In this document: positions 25,741-35,579 of the stretch, piece by piece
Layout: each line of letters opens with the position of its first letter
How positions within the stretch are numbered: position 1 is the first letter of the stretch
The notes under the pieces: generated by a model
Databases searched by the model: none
What the model saw: only the letters and a program-made list of their open reading frames with translations
What the model was told of the DNA's origin: nothing
Translations under genes and position numbers: made by a program
Origin: Glaciecola sp965660625
GTDB taxonomy: Bacteria; Pseudomonadota; Gammaproteobacteria; Enterobacterales; Alteromonadaceae
Direction of reading: 5' to 3'
Length of the DNA stretch: 64,000 bases
Assembly: GCA_965660625.1 (NCBI GenBank)
Contig: CBFIAR010000007.1
Location: 87,819 to 151,818, forward strand

Positions 25741-26283
25741 TTACATTATGCCGTTATTCTTCAAGTAAGCTTTAGCAGGATGGCTACCAGTTCTGCTCCC
25801 ACTGCCCTTTTTTGAAGAATGAGGCTCAGTTCCCGCAAATGTGCCGACACTAGAAAAAGTTTGCGTCAAAGTATCAATTAAGTAGATCTGACATGTTTTT
25901 TGGTAAGCCAATGCGCCATCCGTATAGGAACCTATCGAATTGTCCTCACAATTAAATCCGACTATTGTTGTCACATCAGTTTCAGATGACGGTTTAAACT
26001 CTTCCTTCAGCGAAAAAAACATTTCATCTACAGTTCTCGTCTTGAGGTCAACAGGCAGTATTTTGGTTCCAAGTGAGACATTGGCTTCAGTACTATCTGT
26101 AAACACCAGATATGAATCAATTTCTTTTTGAAACTTTTCTAACTCGTTATCCCTAACTACACTCTGGTAGTAGAGGCCACCAAAGATAGCTGCTAAGAAA
26201 TAACTGTACTTACTTGAAAACTGCTTTGCTACCCCTGCATAAAGAATAACGCGAATATCAACAAGTACTAATATAAATTTAGT
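25741..26283 (-). pseudogene. Unknown gene lacking a clear start
   Basis: The frame is open on the minus strand from 26283 to the stop at 25741. The first possible start is the GTG at 26106, giving 121 residues (VFTDSTEANVSLGTKILPVDLKT...). In-frame sequence before that GTG still looks coding: it reads a hydrophobic stretch (KFILVLVDIRVILYAGVAKQF) and FLAAIFGGLYYQSVVRDNELEKFQKEIDSY, but has no ATG, GTG or TTG ahead of it. The gene therefore seems to have lost its beginning. Product not recognised; it may be a small exported or membrane-anchored protein. It could be a leftover of an older island at this site. Confidence 0.45.
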
Positions 26284-26386
26284 CTATCTAAGAGAGTTCA
26301 TATCTAGATCTAATATCGGTTTTTAGGGTATTGTTGACTCTAAGCAGTCTAATAAAAATAGCTCGTATAAGATGTAAAGTGCAGGC

Positions 26387-28510
26387 TTAGCTTGTTTGCT
26401 GCTTAGCTAGCAAGACTAAAGCATCACTTACCGGCATAGGTTTGTAATAAAAGTAACCTTGTATTTCATCCACTCCTTTACGCCATAAATACTCAGCCTG
26501 TATCTGTGTTTCTACACCTTCGGCAACGGTTTTCCTATACATCTTTTCCGTCATGGCGATAACGGCATCAACAATCGGATAGTTTTCCGCTTCGCCATTA
26601 ATATCATCAATAAATGACTTATCAATTTTAATCGTTGCCGCTGGCAATTTATGAATATATTTCAAGTTCGATTGACCTGTTCCAAAATCATCTACTGCAA
26701 TTTCAAAGCCGAGTGCTTCTAAGGCTATGAGCTTGGACTTCAGTAAACTCATGTCTTCAGCTATCATCGATTCGGTTAGCTCAAAACCAAGCAAAGAATG
26801 CGGTATGTTATATTCTTTGCAGTAAGCTTGAATTTTATCAATGAGTTTGGTATCTGCAAACTGACGGATACTTAAGTTAATAAAAATCTTGACTCTTTTT
26901 TCAGGTTCTAGCGCATATAAAAACTGACATACACGTTTCAAAACGTATTGACCTACTTCAATAATGGCACCTGTTGCTTCAGATGCTGAAATAAAGTCGG
27001 GGAGGTACAATAATGTAAACTCAGGGTCATGCCACCTAAGTAGAGCTTCACACGAGGTAATGTGTTCATTGCAATTAACTTTTGGTTGTATCGCTATATC
27101 TAGGTACTCGACATTAACCCCGGCTTTTAGCTTCATTGAAAGGCTATTTTTTTCTAAGGCATATGCGATTCGGGCTTCAGAATATTGTGATATTTTGCCT
27201 CGATTACCTTCTTGGCGCGCAGCGATAATGGACATCTCTAATAATTGAATGATACTGTTCGTTTTAAAATCTGCGACAGGTTTCACCATACAGATAGTCG
27301 TCAGTGAGACAGGTATGTCTAGCTTATTTTTAATCGTTGTTATGGCCTGCTCAAAATCCCAAAGGTATTGAGTTTCATCATTCAATTCGTTCAATTGATC
27401 TGTGCTTAACGATGCAACAATAAAACGATCGCCGGAAACGCGGTATGCCTCGGCATTGTTATTGTGTGCAATGTGCTTAATCTCATTAGCCACTTCTTTA
27501 ATGATCGTATCACCGGTATCATAGCCATAAACCGAATTGAGCTCTTGAAGTTCATCAATATCGAGGATAACAGCAGAAATATAGCCTTGTTGTTGTTCAG
27601 CGTAATTGATGCTTTCAAAGTCGTAATTGAGGGCATTAATCGTTCTAAGGTCTGTTAAACTGTCAAAAAATGTATTTTTGAGTATTCGTTCTTTCAGCTG
27701 CTTTTTTTCTGTTACATCACGAATGATTGCGACATAACTTTTTACGTTATTTTCCCAAAATTCTGAAAGATTGAGACTTATGGTTATTTCTTTACCGGCT
27801 TTTGTAAAAGCACTTAACTCACGAGGTTCACCAATGAGCTTTGCTTCTTTAGATTTTTTATACTCGGAGAGGTATTTATCGTGTGCGACTCTTATTGCGG
27901 GAGGCGTGAGTATTTTAACGTTCTCACCAATAAGCTCTTCTTTTTTATAACCAAACAAATTTAGGCAATATTGGTTTACTGATTTTATCTTTCCCATTTC
28001 ATCACTGATCACAACCACATCCGACAACAAATTTAAGACCTTGTCAAATTGTTGTTGCGATGTGCCTACTAAAGCATTTATTTTGTTGCTATCGCTTAAT
28101 ATTGCTTCTATGATTTGAATTGCAGCGAGACTATTAACGGGTTTGGATAGAAATGCTCTTGCACCTACTTTAACAGCGTGAATGTAGCTATCGTCGCTTG
28201 CCTTCGCGGTGATAATAATAAAGGACGCATTATTATCAAGGGCGTTTATTTTTAGATACTCTATCAGCTCAAAACCCTTCATATCAGGCAAGTTAACATC
28301 AATAAGCATGATGTCTGGCTTGTATTGCTTACACAGTGCTATTGCTTCTGAACTCGTTGCTGCTAAGTAAATGTGTCCAATATCCTTAGCTGCAAGTTTT
28401 AAATGTTCACCTACACTCATATCGTTATCAACGACGATAACGATTTTATTCGTGAGAGTAACGGGGGAGTTTGCCGTGCTAGCTTTTGTGAGTGGGTCTT
28501 CTTTATACAT
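26387..28510 (-). CDS. Response regulator with PAS, degenerate GGDEF and EAL domains
   Basis: Probable c-di-GMP phosphodiesterase. In order: a REC domain (residues ~20-145, phospho-Asp in IMLIDVNLPD), a PAS domain (~150-270, VVVISDEMGKIKSVNQ...), a GGDEF domain with the site changed to SGDRF (so unlikely to make c-di-GMP), and an EAL domain. The EAL part has EALLRW near residue 490, NLSIRQF, ELTESMI, DDFGTGQSN, KIDKSFI and AEGVE, the full set of metal- and substrate-binding motifs. Length is 707 residues. No cognate kinase is adjacent. A diguanylate cyclase is encoded 8 kb away. Confidence 0.92.
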   Translation of the reverse strand: MYKEDPLTKASTANSPVTLTNKIVIVVDNDMSVGEHLKLAAKDIGHIYLAATSSEAIALCKQYKPDIMLIDVNLPDMKGFELIEYLKINALDNNASFIIITAKASDDSYIHAVKVGARAFLSKPVNSLAAIQIIEAILSDSNKINALVGTSQQQFDKVLNLLSDVVVISDEMGKIKSVNQYCLNLFGYKKEELIGENVKILTPPAIRVAHDKYLSEYKKSKEAKLIGEPRELSAFTKAGKEITISLNLSEFWENNVKSYVAIIRDVTEKKQLKERILKNTFFDSLTDLRTINALNYDFESINYAEQQQGYISAVILDIDELQELNSVYGYDTGDTIIKEVANEIKHIAHNNNAEAYRVSGDRFIVASLSTDQLNELNDETQYLWDFEQAITTIKNKLDIPVSLTTICMVKPVADFKTNSIIQLLEMSIIAARQEGNRGKISQYSEARIAYALEKNSLSMKLKAGVNVEYLDIAIQPKVNCNEHITSCEALLRWHDPEFTLLYLPDFISASEATGAIIEVGQYVLKRVCQFLYALEPEKRVKIFINLSIRQFADTKLIDKIQAYCKEYNIPHSLLGFELTESMIAEDMSLLKSKLIALEALGFEIAVDDFGTGQSNLKYIHKLPAATIKIDKSFIDDINGEAENYPIVDAVIAMTEKMYRKTVAEGVETQIQAEYLWRKGVDEIQGYFYYKPMPVSDALVLLAKQQTS

Positions 28511-28763
28511 TGCTACGCCAAGAAAGAATATTTGCTTATATTCAACGGTTCGATTATGACCTAATGAGTGTAGATTTTAGTACAACACATTAATTAATCA
28601 TAGCTTTACTTTTTTGCGAAAGTCCCTCGGTTACCAAACTTTGATACGAAACAAGGAATCACCACTATTACATGATATATTTAGACCACAATTAATAGGT
28701 GTAAAAAGCATTTTTCGGTATTAAAAATAGTTATCTTAAACCGCAATTGGAACCTCAGACTGT

Positions 28764-29813
28764 ATGAATAGCTTTAATGCGCAATCAGTGTCTCAAGTCA
28801 TCCCAGTAAAAAATGTGGGAGAACAAACGCCGTCATTAATGGACAAGTTTGGTAGACGATTTGAGTACCTTCGCTTGTCAATTACGGATGTTTGCAACTT
28901 TCGCTGTCAGTATTGTCTGCCCGATGGTTATCAATGTGATACACCGCGAAACTTCATGTCTGTACTTGAACTCAATATGGTGGTGCAGGCTTTCGCTAAA
29001 ATGGGAACCAAAAAGGTTCGCATCACTGGTGGTGAGCCTTCTTTACGCAATGACTTAAGCAAAATCATTCAACAAACGGCAAATGTTGAAGGTATTGAGC
29101 AGGTAGCGATTACCACAAATGGCTTCAAACTTGAAAAAAATTTAAGAAAGTGGGTAGACGCTGGTTTAACTTCGCTAAACGTCAGTATCGATAGTTTGGA
29201 CCCCCGTCAGTTTGAACAAATAACCGGTGATGGCCGTTTGCAAAATATTCTTAAAGGCCTTGAGCTTGCTGTGGATTTGGGGCTGCAGGTTAAAGTCAAT
29301 GCGGTGCTGTTAAAAGAGTTTACCGATCCGCAGTTGTCATTATTTTTTGACTTTGTAAAAACAAACAACATCACGTTGCGTTTTATTGAGCTTATGCAAA
29401 CTGGTGATAACGAAGCGTTTTTTAATGCTCAGCATGTGAATGGTGAGAGTATTGAACGTAAATTAATCGCCTTGGGCTGGACGCGAAAACACAAGGCACA
29501 ATGGGCAGGCCCTGCTAAGGTTTACAGGCATAATAACTTTTTAGGTCGCATCGGCTTAATAATGCCTTACAGCAAAGATTTTTGCGCTGATTGTAATCGT
29601 TTACGAATGTCGGCATTAGGTAAATTACATTTGTGTTTATTTGCAGAAAAGGGCATTGAGTTGAGAGATACAATTGCAAAAAGCCTCGAGCACAAGGACC
29701 CGGCTTACTTAATGATTGAAATCCAACATATGTTAGGACACAAAGAAGCCACTCATTATTTAGATAAAGGATTTACTGGTGCTACCCAACACCTTGCTAT
29801 GTTAGGTGGCTAG
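28764..29813 (+). CDS. moaA: GTP 3',8-cyclase (molybdenum cofactor step 1)
   Basis: MoaA is a radical-SAM enzyme that converts GTP to the cyclic precursor of molybdopterin. The SAM cluster motif CNFRCQYC lies at residues ~43-50, GGEPSLR follows near 93, and the second 4Fe-4S cluster uses CADCNRLR...LHLC near 273-290. The C-terminal GG needed for activity is present (MLGG). The 349-residue form has ~25 extra residues before the usual LMDKFGRRFEYLRL start. No moaB-E genes are adjacent, but the convergent fdhD gene 100 bp away also serves molybdo-enzymes, so the pair fits formate or nitrate metabolism. Confidence 0.96.
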   Translation: MNSFNAQSVSQVIPVKNVGEQTPSLMDKFGRRFEYLRLSITDVCNFRCQYCLPDGYQCDTPRNFMSVLELNMVVQAFAKMGTKKVRITGGEPSLRNDLSKIIQQTANVEGIEQVAITTNGFKLEKNLRKWVDAGLTSLNVSIDSLDPRQFEQITGDGRLQNILKGLELAVDLGLQVKVNAVLLKEFTDPQLSLFFDFVKTNNITLRFIELMQTGDNEAFFNAQHVNGESIERKLIALGWTRKHKAQWAGPAKVYRHNNFLGRIGLIMPYSKDFCADCNRLRMSALGKLHLCLFAEKGIELRDTIAKSLEHKDPAYLMIEIQHMLGHKEATHYLDKGFTGATQHLAMLGG

Positions 29814-29912
29814 CTCAGGGCCTACAATTGCTGCTGTTTCGTCATCACTTTTTTATAACTATTATTATCAACGAGTTGATGGAGCATACTCACTAGGTTT
29901 TGAATTTAAGAC

Positions 29913-30755
29913 TTACTCGTCACTCGTTTTTCCTATATGTTGGTTGGCCTTGTTGTAAATAACATGTCGTCCTGTGCGCGCAAAACCAATTAAATTTAAA
30001 TTAGCTATGTTTGCCAGTTTTATTGCTAATACAGTGGGCGCTGAAACAGCCACCAATGTGGCGATGTTCATGCTACTTGCTTTTTGCACCATTTCATAAC
30101 TAGCTCTACTCGAAATCAATACAAAACCGCTATTTGTATCGATGTTTTGTGTGGCTAGCGCACCTATCAGTTTGTCTAAGGCATTATGCCTTCCTACGTC
30201 TTCACGCAGGAACTTAACGTCGCCAGCATCATCGCACCATGCTGCGCCATGCACTGCCCCAGTCAATGCCTGTAGTTTCTGATGCTGACTTAGCTGAGAC
30301 AAAGCCCTTTGAATAACGCTGAAACTTTGCATTGCTTTTGGAGTAACCTGGTTTATTGGACGAATTGCTTTTTCAAGTGATTCGCTACCACATAAGCCAC
30401 ACCCTGTGCGACCTGTTAAATTGCGCCGGTGCGATTTTAGTAACATCATCCGTTGAGAGCTAATCTCAATTCGTATTTCTATTCCTTTGTCACTCGAGTC
30501 CAGTTCAATATCATAGATTTCAGCATCGCTGGTGATGATCCCTTCAGACAAGCTGAAACCTAGAGCAAACTCCTGCAGGTTAGCAGGCGATGCCATCATA
30601 ACTGCATGTGCAATACCGTTGTAAACTAAAGCAACCGCAATCTCTTGTGCAATATTGTCATGCATTTCTTGCTCTTCAGCATTGCCAGCTAGCCATAACT
30701 TGACCGGCAATGTCTGGTAGCTAGTTTGCAGATTTTTTTCCTCTTCCAATATCAA
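29913..30755 (-). CDS. fdhD: Formate dehydrogenase accessory sulfurtransferase
   Basis: FdhD moves sulfur from a cysteine desulfurase to the Mo-bis-MGD cofactor of formate dehydrogenase. The 280-residue protein has the essential CxxC in TGCGLCGSESLE (near residue 120), the FALGFSLSEGII segment and the REDVGRHNALDKLIGA signature near residue 190. It is convergent with moaA, separated by ~100 bp. No formate dehydrogenase structural gene is in this window. Confidence 0.96.
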   Translation of the reverse strand: MILEEEKNLQTSYQTLPVKLWLAGNAEEQEMHDNIAQEIAVALVYNGIAHAVMMASPANLQEFALGFSLSEGIITSDAEIYDIELDSSDKGIEIRIEISSQRMMLLKSHRRNLTGRTGCGLCGSESLEKAIRPINQVTPKAMQSFSVIQRALSQLSQHQKLQALTGAVHGAAWCDDAGDVKFLREDVGRHNALDKLIGALATQNIDTNSGFVLISSRASYEMVQKASSMNIATLVAVSAPTVLAIKLANIANLNLIGFARTGRHVIYNKANQHIGKTSDE

Positions 30756-31151
30756 GTTCAGTTCCCTGTGGTGTTGGATTCTGCTTCGGTGGACTGTTTA
30801 AACTGACTCATGTTTTATATGTGAAATAAATTGCATATATGAATCTTGTGTTTAGCAAAAAGGTCATCCAGTATCTAACATGTTATAAAATTGTAACATC
30901 GTTACTAGATTATAAGAATATGAAAGATATTTACATTACACATACTTCAAACAACGAAGTCCGCTGGTGCTAACGTGTCAGCTAGTGTGAACTTTTTGGT
31001 GATAAAAAACAGAGTCGCCGCGTGTTGTAAATGGCTGCTTGTGAGGTAAGCTTATATTTGTGACGAACAGCTTGTTAAATCGCGCTACATGAACTGTTTT
31101 ATGCAAGCATTCGTAACATGTAGCATTTATGAAAATAATAAGGGGAAGACC
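30756..31151. other. Divergent promoter region, fdhD / sugar dehydrogenase
   Basis: About 330-400 bp with no gene. It includes an inverted repeat GTAAC-ATC-GTTAC at 30893-30905, close to an AT-rich stretch. No match to an FNR, CRP or riboswitch consensus was seen. Confidence 0.35.
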
Positions 31152-32309
31152 ATTAACTTACTAACAAGATTTTCGCTAAGCGTTATATTCACGGCAGTGT
31201 GTGCGACAGCTTTAGCACAAGAAAAAATTACTATTCAAGGAAGTGATAACAACACTATTTATGCTGATGTTTTAGACACCTTTGAGTCGCCTTGGGCAAT
31301 GGCATTTTTACCAGATGGAAATGCGTTAGTGACTGAAAAAACCGGCAAACTTTGGCTAGTTGACAAGACCGGCAAAAAGCGCTTTACAGTAGACAATGTG
31401 CCTAATGCAACGGCCAGGGGGCAAGGCGGTTTGGGAGATATTATTGTTCATCCAGACTTTGCCTCGAACGGCACTGTATTTTTATCCTTGGTTGAGCGCG
31501 ATAGTAAAGACGACAATTTGAGTGGCGCCATTGTTGAACGCGCCAAACTTTCTATTACGTCGAGCGGGGCTTTGTTAAGTGAACGTAAAATAATTTGGCG
31601 TCAGGCACCAAAAATGACTGGCAACGGACACTATTCTCATCGCCTCGCACTATCGCCTGATGGTTACCTGTTTATTACATCCGGAGACAGACAAAAATTT
31701 ACTCCAGCGCAAAACATGGCCATGAACTTAGGAAAAATACTTAGAATCAACCAAGATGGCAGTGCACCGGAAGACAATCCGTTTTATGGAAACGGCGAAG
31801 TTGCCAATCAAATATGGACACTTGGGCATCGTAATCCATTAGGTATAGATTTTGATGCGGATGGTAATTTGTGGGCACACGAGATGGGGCCTCGACACGG
31901 AGATGAACTCAATTTAATTGAGCGCGCCAGAAATTATGGCTATCCAATCGTATCTCAGGGCGACCATTACTCTGGCGTGACTATTCCTAATCATGAAACC
32001 AACCCAGTATTTTATGCGCCAAAAGTGGCATGGGTCCCGGCTATTAGTCCTGCTGGATTTATTATTTACAAGGGTGATAAGTTCAAAGCGTGGACTGGCA
32101 ATGGACTTATAGGCGGTTTATCGTCTAAAGCACTTGTTCGTGTTGGTTTTTCTGTGCAAGAAGACCGTCCAGTATTAGTTGCAGAGGAAGAGGCTCGTTA
32201 TGAGTGGGGACAGAGAGTCAGAGAAGTGGAGCAGAGCAACGATGGTAATATTTATGTGCTTGAAGACGGCAGCACTGGTCGTTTGCTTAGACTAAGTTTA
32301 CAAAAATAA
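31089..32309 (+). CDS. Exported PQQ-dependent sugar dehydrogenase (GSDH family)
   Basis: This is a six-bladed beta-propeller of the soluble glucose/sorbosone dehydrogenase family (YliI/Asd-like), a periplasmic oxidoreductase that would use PQQ to oxidise an aldose. Family marks: LDTFESPWAMAFLPDG, GQGGLGDIIVHPDF, GNGHYSHRLALSPDG, TLGHRNPLGIDFD and HEMGPRHGDELN. A signal peptide ends at ALAQ-EKI. The formal ATG at 31089 puts 21 extra residues before the signal. The frame TTCGCTAAG etc. fits better with a start at 31152 (ATT), which follows AAGGGGAAG; see findings. A strong terminator follows the gene. Substrate not known. Confidence 0.87.
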   Translation: MNCFMQAFVTCSIYENNKGKTINLLTRFSLSVIFTAVCATALAQEKITIQGSDNNTIYADVLDTFESPWAMAFLPDGNALVTEKTGKLWLVDKTGKKRFTVDNVPNATARGQGGLGDIIVHPDFASNGTVFLSLVERDSKDDNLSGAIVERAKLSITSSGALLSERKIIWRQAPKMTGNGHYSHRLALSPDGYLFITSGDRQKFTPAQNMAMNLGKILRINQDGSAPEDNPFYGNGEVANQIWTLGHRNPLGIDFDADGNLWAHEMGPRHGDELNLIERARNYGYPIVSQGDHYSGVTIPNHETNPVFYAPKVAWVPAISPAGFIIYKGDKFKAWTGNGLIGGLSSKALVRVGFSVQEDRPVLVAEEEARYEWGQRVREVEQSNDGNIYVLEDGSTGRLLRLSLQK

Positions 32310-32366
32310 TGTGAGCCTAACGACAGAGTTAGTGGCAGTTTAGTAACCTACCTTCTCTATCAAGTT

Positions 32367-32413
32367 AACAATTAATTGCCATTACAGCAAATCTGTAATG
32401 GCAATTAATTGTT
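32367..32413. terminator. Bidirectional terminator, 21-bp perfect stem
   Basis: AACAATTAATTGCCATTACAG-type left arm at 32367-32387 pairs perfectly with the right arm at 32393-32413 across a 5-base loop (CAAAT). A T-rich run follows on both strands. It lies between two convergent genes and would end both transcripts. Confidence 0.85.
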
Positions 32414-32425
32414 TTAATCAGCAGT

Positions 32426-33376
32426 TCAATTTCGGGAAAACGAGACTAAACTGCTCAGCGCACGCTTCGAATCCTCAAAGTTATGTGCGAGAGTTTGAAA
32501 AACATGAAACTGTGAAGCAAAAATCTCTGTCGTCGTGGGCACATTCTGTGCTTTTGCACGTTCAGAAAACTTGATAATTTGATCAAAAAATACCTCACCT
32601 CCGGCAACTTGAATGTGCATTGGTGGAAGCTTACCGAGGTGCGCTTGTGAAAAATTTACGCGTGTGTCCATTGGATCGGCTCCTTGTATATGCTGCGCAT
32701 AACCCTTGGCTAAGATATCTAGGGTGAACATGTCGTTGGGCTGATTGCTCAGCATTGTTCCCGATGAAGAGATTGGGTCAACCCAAGGCGAAATTAAACC
32801 TAACCCGCGTATCCTCGAGCGTAGAGTATCACTGCTGTGCAAGCATGTGGAAATACACAGCGCTCCGCCGGCAGAGTCACCTATTAATATGAGTTGCTGA
32901 TTTGGGTGCTGCATTGCAATTTCATTTATTGCGGTGTAACAGTCTTCTTGCGGCACTGGAAAGGGAAATTCCGGACTGAGTCGGTAGTCTAATGAATACG
33001 TTAGCAACTTACTCTTAGCAGCAAGGCGAGCGACAAACCCTAAGTAGGCTTTAGCACTGCCGATAACATACCCTCCACCGTGAATGTAAACAATAATCCG
33101 CGATACATCTGTGTCAAGAGTATGCGGAGTGATTTTCTGTGCAGATACCTGAGCCAGTTCGATCTCCTCAACATCAACTTGCTGCATCGCCGAGGTTTTG
33201 ACACTTACTGACTCAACTACCTTGCGAGACCACTGAGGGCCTTTTTTATCAGCAGCTAGAAAAAATCGTTTAAACAAGCGCGCGTAAAACTCAGTTTTCC
33301 AGTCGCGGCCAGGCATGCGTTTTCTATAAATCAGCATGGAAACTAGGGTAATGAAACTTAAATACAGCATTGCCAT
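32426..33376 (-). CDS. Alpha/beta hydrolase, hormone-sensitive-lipase-type esterase
   Basis: The 316-residue protein has the oxyanion motif YIHGGGYVIGSA (near residue 97), the nucleophile elbow GDSAGGAL (near 164) and late Asp/His positions in VAGGEVFFDQ and ASQFHVFQTL. These are the family IV (HSL) esterase features. It would hydrolyse short acyl esters. The N-terminus (MAMLYLSFITLVSMLIYRKRM) is hydrophobic and looks like a membrane anchor rather than a cleaved signal. It lies ~50 bp after the next minus-strand gene. Confidence 0.9.
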   Translation of the reverse strand: MAMLYLSFITLVSMLIYRKRMPGRDWKTEFYARLFKRFFLAADKKGPQWSRKVVESVSVKTSAMQQVDVEEIELAQVSAQKITPHTLDTDVSRIIVYIHGGGYVIGSAKAYLGFVARLAAKSKLLTYSLDYRLSPEFPFPVPQEDCYTAINEIAMQHPNQQLILIGDSAGGALCISTCLHSSDTLRSRIRGLGLISPWVDPISSSGTMLSNQPNDMFTLDILAKGYAQHIQGADPMDTRVNFSQAHLGKLPPMHIQVAGGEVFFDQIIKFSERAKAQNVPTTTEIFASQFHVFQTLAHNFEDSKRALSSLVSFSRN

Positions 33377-33426
33377 GGGCAGTCCTTTATGAATTGCGGA
33401 TCATTGTTAGTGCCAATTTTTCGAGC

Positions 33427-33849
33427 TTAGTTGGCTAAGAGAGATTCTAGCAGCTCATCTATTTCAACTTTAAGTTCTTTATCTTCAATTTTGTTAGCAC
33501 TAATTTTTGCATCCTGGAGGTTTTTGATTGCGGCTTCTTCCTGCCCCAATTCTACTTGCAGTGTTGCCATCGAAAATGCGATTGACGCTAGGTGATCCTT
33601 TGAATTAACTGCAATGGCTTTTTTTAAGGCTTTCTCATAAGCTACCACAGCTTCCTGTAAGTCTTCTGTAAAGTCGGCGAGTGTTTCCCATTGTTCAGGA
33701 TGATCTTTGTTTGTATTTTCGTTGTCGATGCAAATCGCTTTTAGCTCGGCAAAGCGTAAATCGAATAACTCTTTATTCTCATCATTAGCAGCCTGCATTA
33801 ATTTTTCAGATAGCTTATATACGGCCTTATATATTTTTGTATTAACCAT
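33427..33849 (-). CDS. Small TPR-like helical protein
   Basis: The 140-residue protein is all helix with TPR-like repeats: AVVAYEKALKKAIAVNSKDHLASIAFSMATLQVELGQEEAAIKNLQDA fits two helix pairs of the tetratricopeptide type. No signal peptide is present. It probably binds a partner protein; which one cannot be said. It precedes the esterase gene on the same strand, with a short gap. Confidence 0.6.
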   Translation of the reverse strand: MVNTKIYKAVYKLSEKLMQAANDENKELFDLRFAELKAICIDNENTNKDHPEQWETLADFTEDLQEAVVAYEKALKKAIAVNSKDHLASIAFSMATLQVELGQEEAAIKNLQDAKISANKIEDKELKVEIDELLESLLAN

Positions 33850-34031
33850 GATTCAGATAGACCCCGTTACATGTAACTAATGTATGATATTGATTTAAGT
33901 AAACTTTTATAATATTTTCGGTGAATTTCATTTTAGAAAGAACTTGACTGCCCAAGTGCAGGTTGCCGCCATCGCTGCGACGAGTTGACAGGGCTTATAA
34001 AAGTGAATTTATCGCTTTTGTGCAGTCAGCC

Positions 34032-34436
34032 TCAAACTTTTTTATGTTTTTTTAAGTAGTTTTTCAGGGAATCATCAACTCTCTGGGAATTGAAGGGTTT
34101 GACGATAAATCCGTCTGCGCCATTTGCAATTGCGTTTTTAACATTAAGAGACGAGTTCTCACCTGACACCATAATAACCATCAGTTTAGGAAACTCCACC
34201 CGTATATTTTTAAGCACATCAATGCCACTAATATCCGGCAGGTTAATATCTAAGTAGACTAGGTCGATTTTTTTTGATTTTATTTGCTGGAGTATGGATT
34301 GACCAGTAGATGAATGATAAATCTCAGCTTTTATCGATATGGTCTGAGCATTAATACAGTTTAATAATGCAGCTCTGAGAATCTCTCTGCTATATTCTAC
34401 GTCATCTATTAATAAAATATTGATGTTTAGGCTCAT
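34032..34436 (-). CDS. Single-domain response regulator (CheY-like)
   Basis: The 134 residues hold only a receiver domain: acidic pair in ILLIDDVEYSREI, phospho-acceptor Asp in DLVYLDINLPDISG (near residue 59), conserved Ser in VMVSGENS and Lys in GFIVKPFN. It has no output domain, so it acts by protein contact. Its start overlaps the stop of the REC-Hpt gene (ATGA), so the two are translated together and probably form one phosphorelay. Confidence 0.92.
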   Translation of the reverse strand: MSLNINILLIDDVEYSREILRAALLNCINAQTISIKAEIYHSSTGQSILQQIKSKKIDLVYLDINLPDISGIDVLKNIRVEFPKLMVIMVSGENSSLNVKNAIANGADGFIVKPFNSQRVDDSLKNYLKKHKKV

Positions 34437-35227
34437 TCTGGTTGTCTCTTCTCATTCTCTTCTATAATAGTTGCAATTTGACTATTTAGTGCGACACAAA
34501 GTTGCACGCCTTGCTCAAAATGCTTTTGCCTCAATAACGTTAAACACCTATCGGCCATCTCAGTTAAATCCTCATAACCTACACTACCAGCAGTGCCTTT
34601 TATGACATGCGTGATTTTAATCAAATTGTCATAGTTTAGATTCGCAATACTATCGGTAATCGCGACGTGTTGTTTATTTAATTCATTGAAAAATAGTGCT
34701 TTTAATTTTAGCGTAGTCACGATAAAACGAGACTCGTTTGATGCTACATGAGCAATATTCGTAGAAGCGTCCTGAAGATGTTGAGATAGCACTTGATAAA
34801 GATGACCAAGATTGAGTGGCGCAGTCAAAGTACCACTGAAGCCAAGCATCGTATGTTTTTCAGTATGAGAAGGGGAAATATTCTCAGTGAGTGCATAAGT
34901 TGGTATGTTAATACCAAATTGTTGCAAGCATGCTATGGTCTCTTCACCATCCATGATAGGTAATTGAATATCCATTAATATCAAATCAAATTGAACAGAT
35001 ACCGCCTTTCGTAAAGCCTCATTACCGCTTTCTGCTATATCGACAGTAACACCCGTTTTTTCAAGTGCAACGGTAATCAATTTTTGAATTGTTGCTGAGT
35101 CTGTAGCCAATAATATACGCCCAGACAAGCCAAACAGCTGGGTAGGTTTTTTTACCAAAAATCGCTCTACTTCCTCCCTCGCGGTCCTTACCTTTTGATA
35201 ATGCTTTGTTGCTGTGTCATCAGTCAT
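34433..35227 (-). CDS. Receiver-Hpt phosphorelay protein
   Basis: Residues ~40-150 are a receiver domain with Asp in DLILMDIQLPIMDG (near 85). Residues ~175-260 are a histidine phosphotransfer domain with the active His in THVIKGTAGSVGY (near 206). It can pass phosphate between a hybrid kinase and the CheY-like protein encoded after it. I start at the ATG at 35227 (MTDDTATKHY); a TTG at 35251 would add eight residues. No kinase gene is nearby. Confidence 0.88.
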   Translation of the reverse strand: MTDDTATKHYQKVRTAREEVERFLVKKPTQLFGLSGRILLATDSATIQKLITVALEKTGVTVDIAESGNEALRKAVSVQFDLILMDIQLPIMDGEETIACLQQFGINIPTYALTENISPSHTEKHTMLGFSGTLTAPLNLGHLYQVLSQHLQDASTNIAHVASNESRFIVTTLKLKALFFNELNKQHVAITDSIANLNYDNLIKITHVIKGTAGSVGYEDLTEMADRCLTLLRQKHFEQGVQLCVALNSQIATIIEENEKRQPE

Positions 35228-35576
35228 ATTATCGGCTCTTACTGCGCCCAATTATTCAAACTTAAAAAATCGCCATCTAACAGTGAGATGTCGCTTACTC
35301 AAAGTGATACGTTCTAAGAGAATAAACCAAGTGCCTAAACTATACAATACCACGCGTTTTTGGAGAGTGAAGCACTCTAGGCGCTCAACATAAATGTCAC
35401 CAACGCGCAGTGCTTTTCTAGTGAGTGCCGGTTGCCAAAATCGCTAATACAACCCAGTTTTTGGCATCAATACATTGACTACTTTTGCGACGAATATGTT
35501 TCTTAATTGTCAGTCAGCATGTTTAGCAGTACGATAGGCATTCGTACCTACTGAATATTTTATGCGAATAGGAAAT
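35228..35576. other. Intergenic region upstream of upp remnant
   Basis: About 340 bp without a gene. A short inverted repeat GTACGA-N7-TCGTAC lies near 35529-35547, close before the upp remnant. Otherwise nothing was recognised. Confidence 0.3.
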
Positions 35577-35579
35577 ATG

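Noticed and set aside
28560..28763. Molybdenum cofactor riboswitch before moaA
   Set aside because: The leader lacks the conserved stems and is AT-rich; nothing like the consensus was seen.
33900..34031. Structured RNA between the TPR-like and response-regulator genes
   Set aside because: GACTGC and GCAGTC could pair over ~75 bases, but no other support for a structure or promoter was seen.
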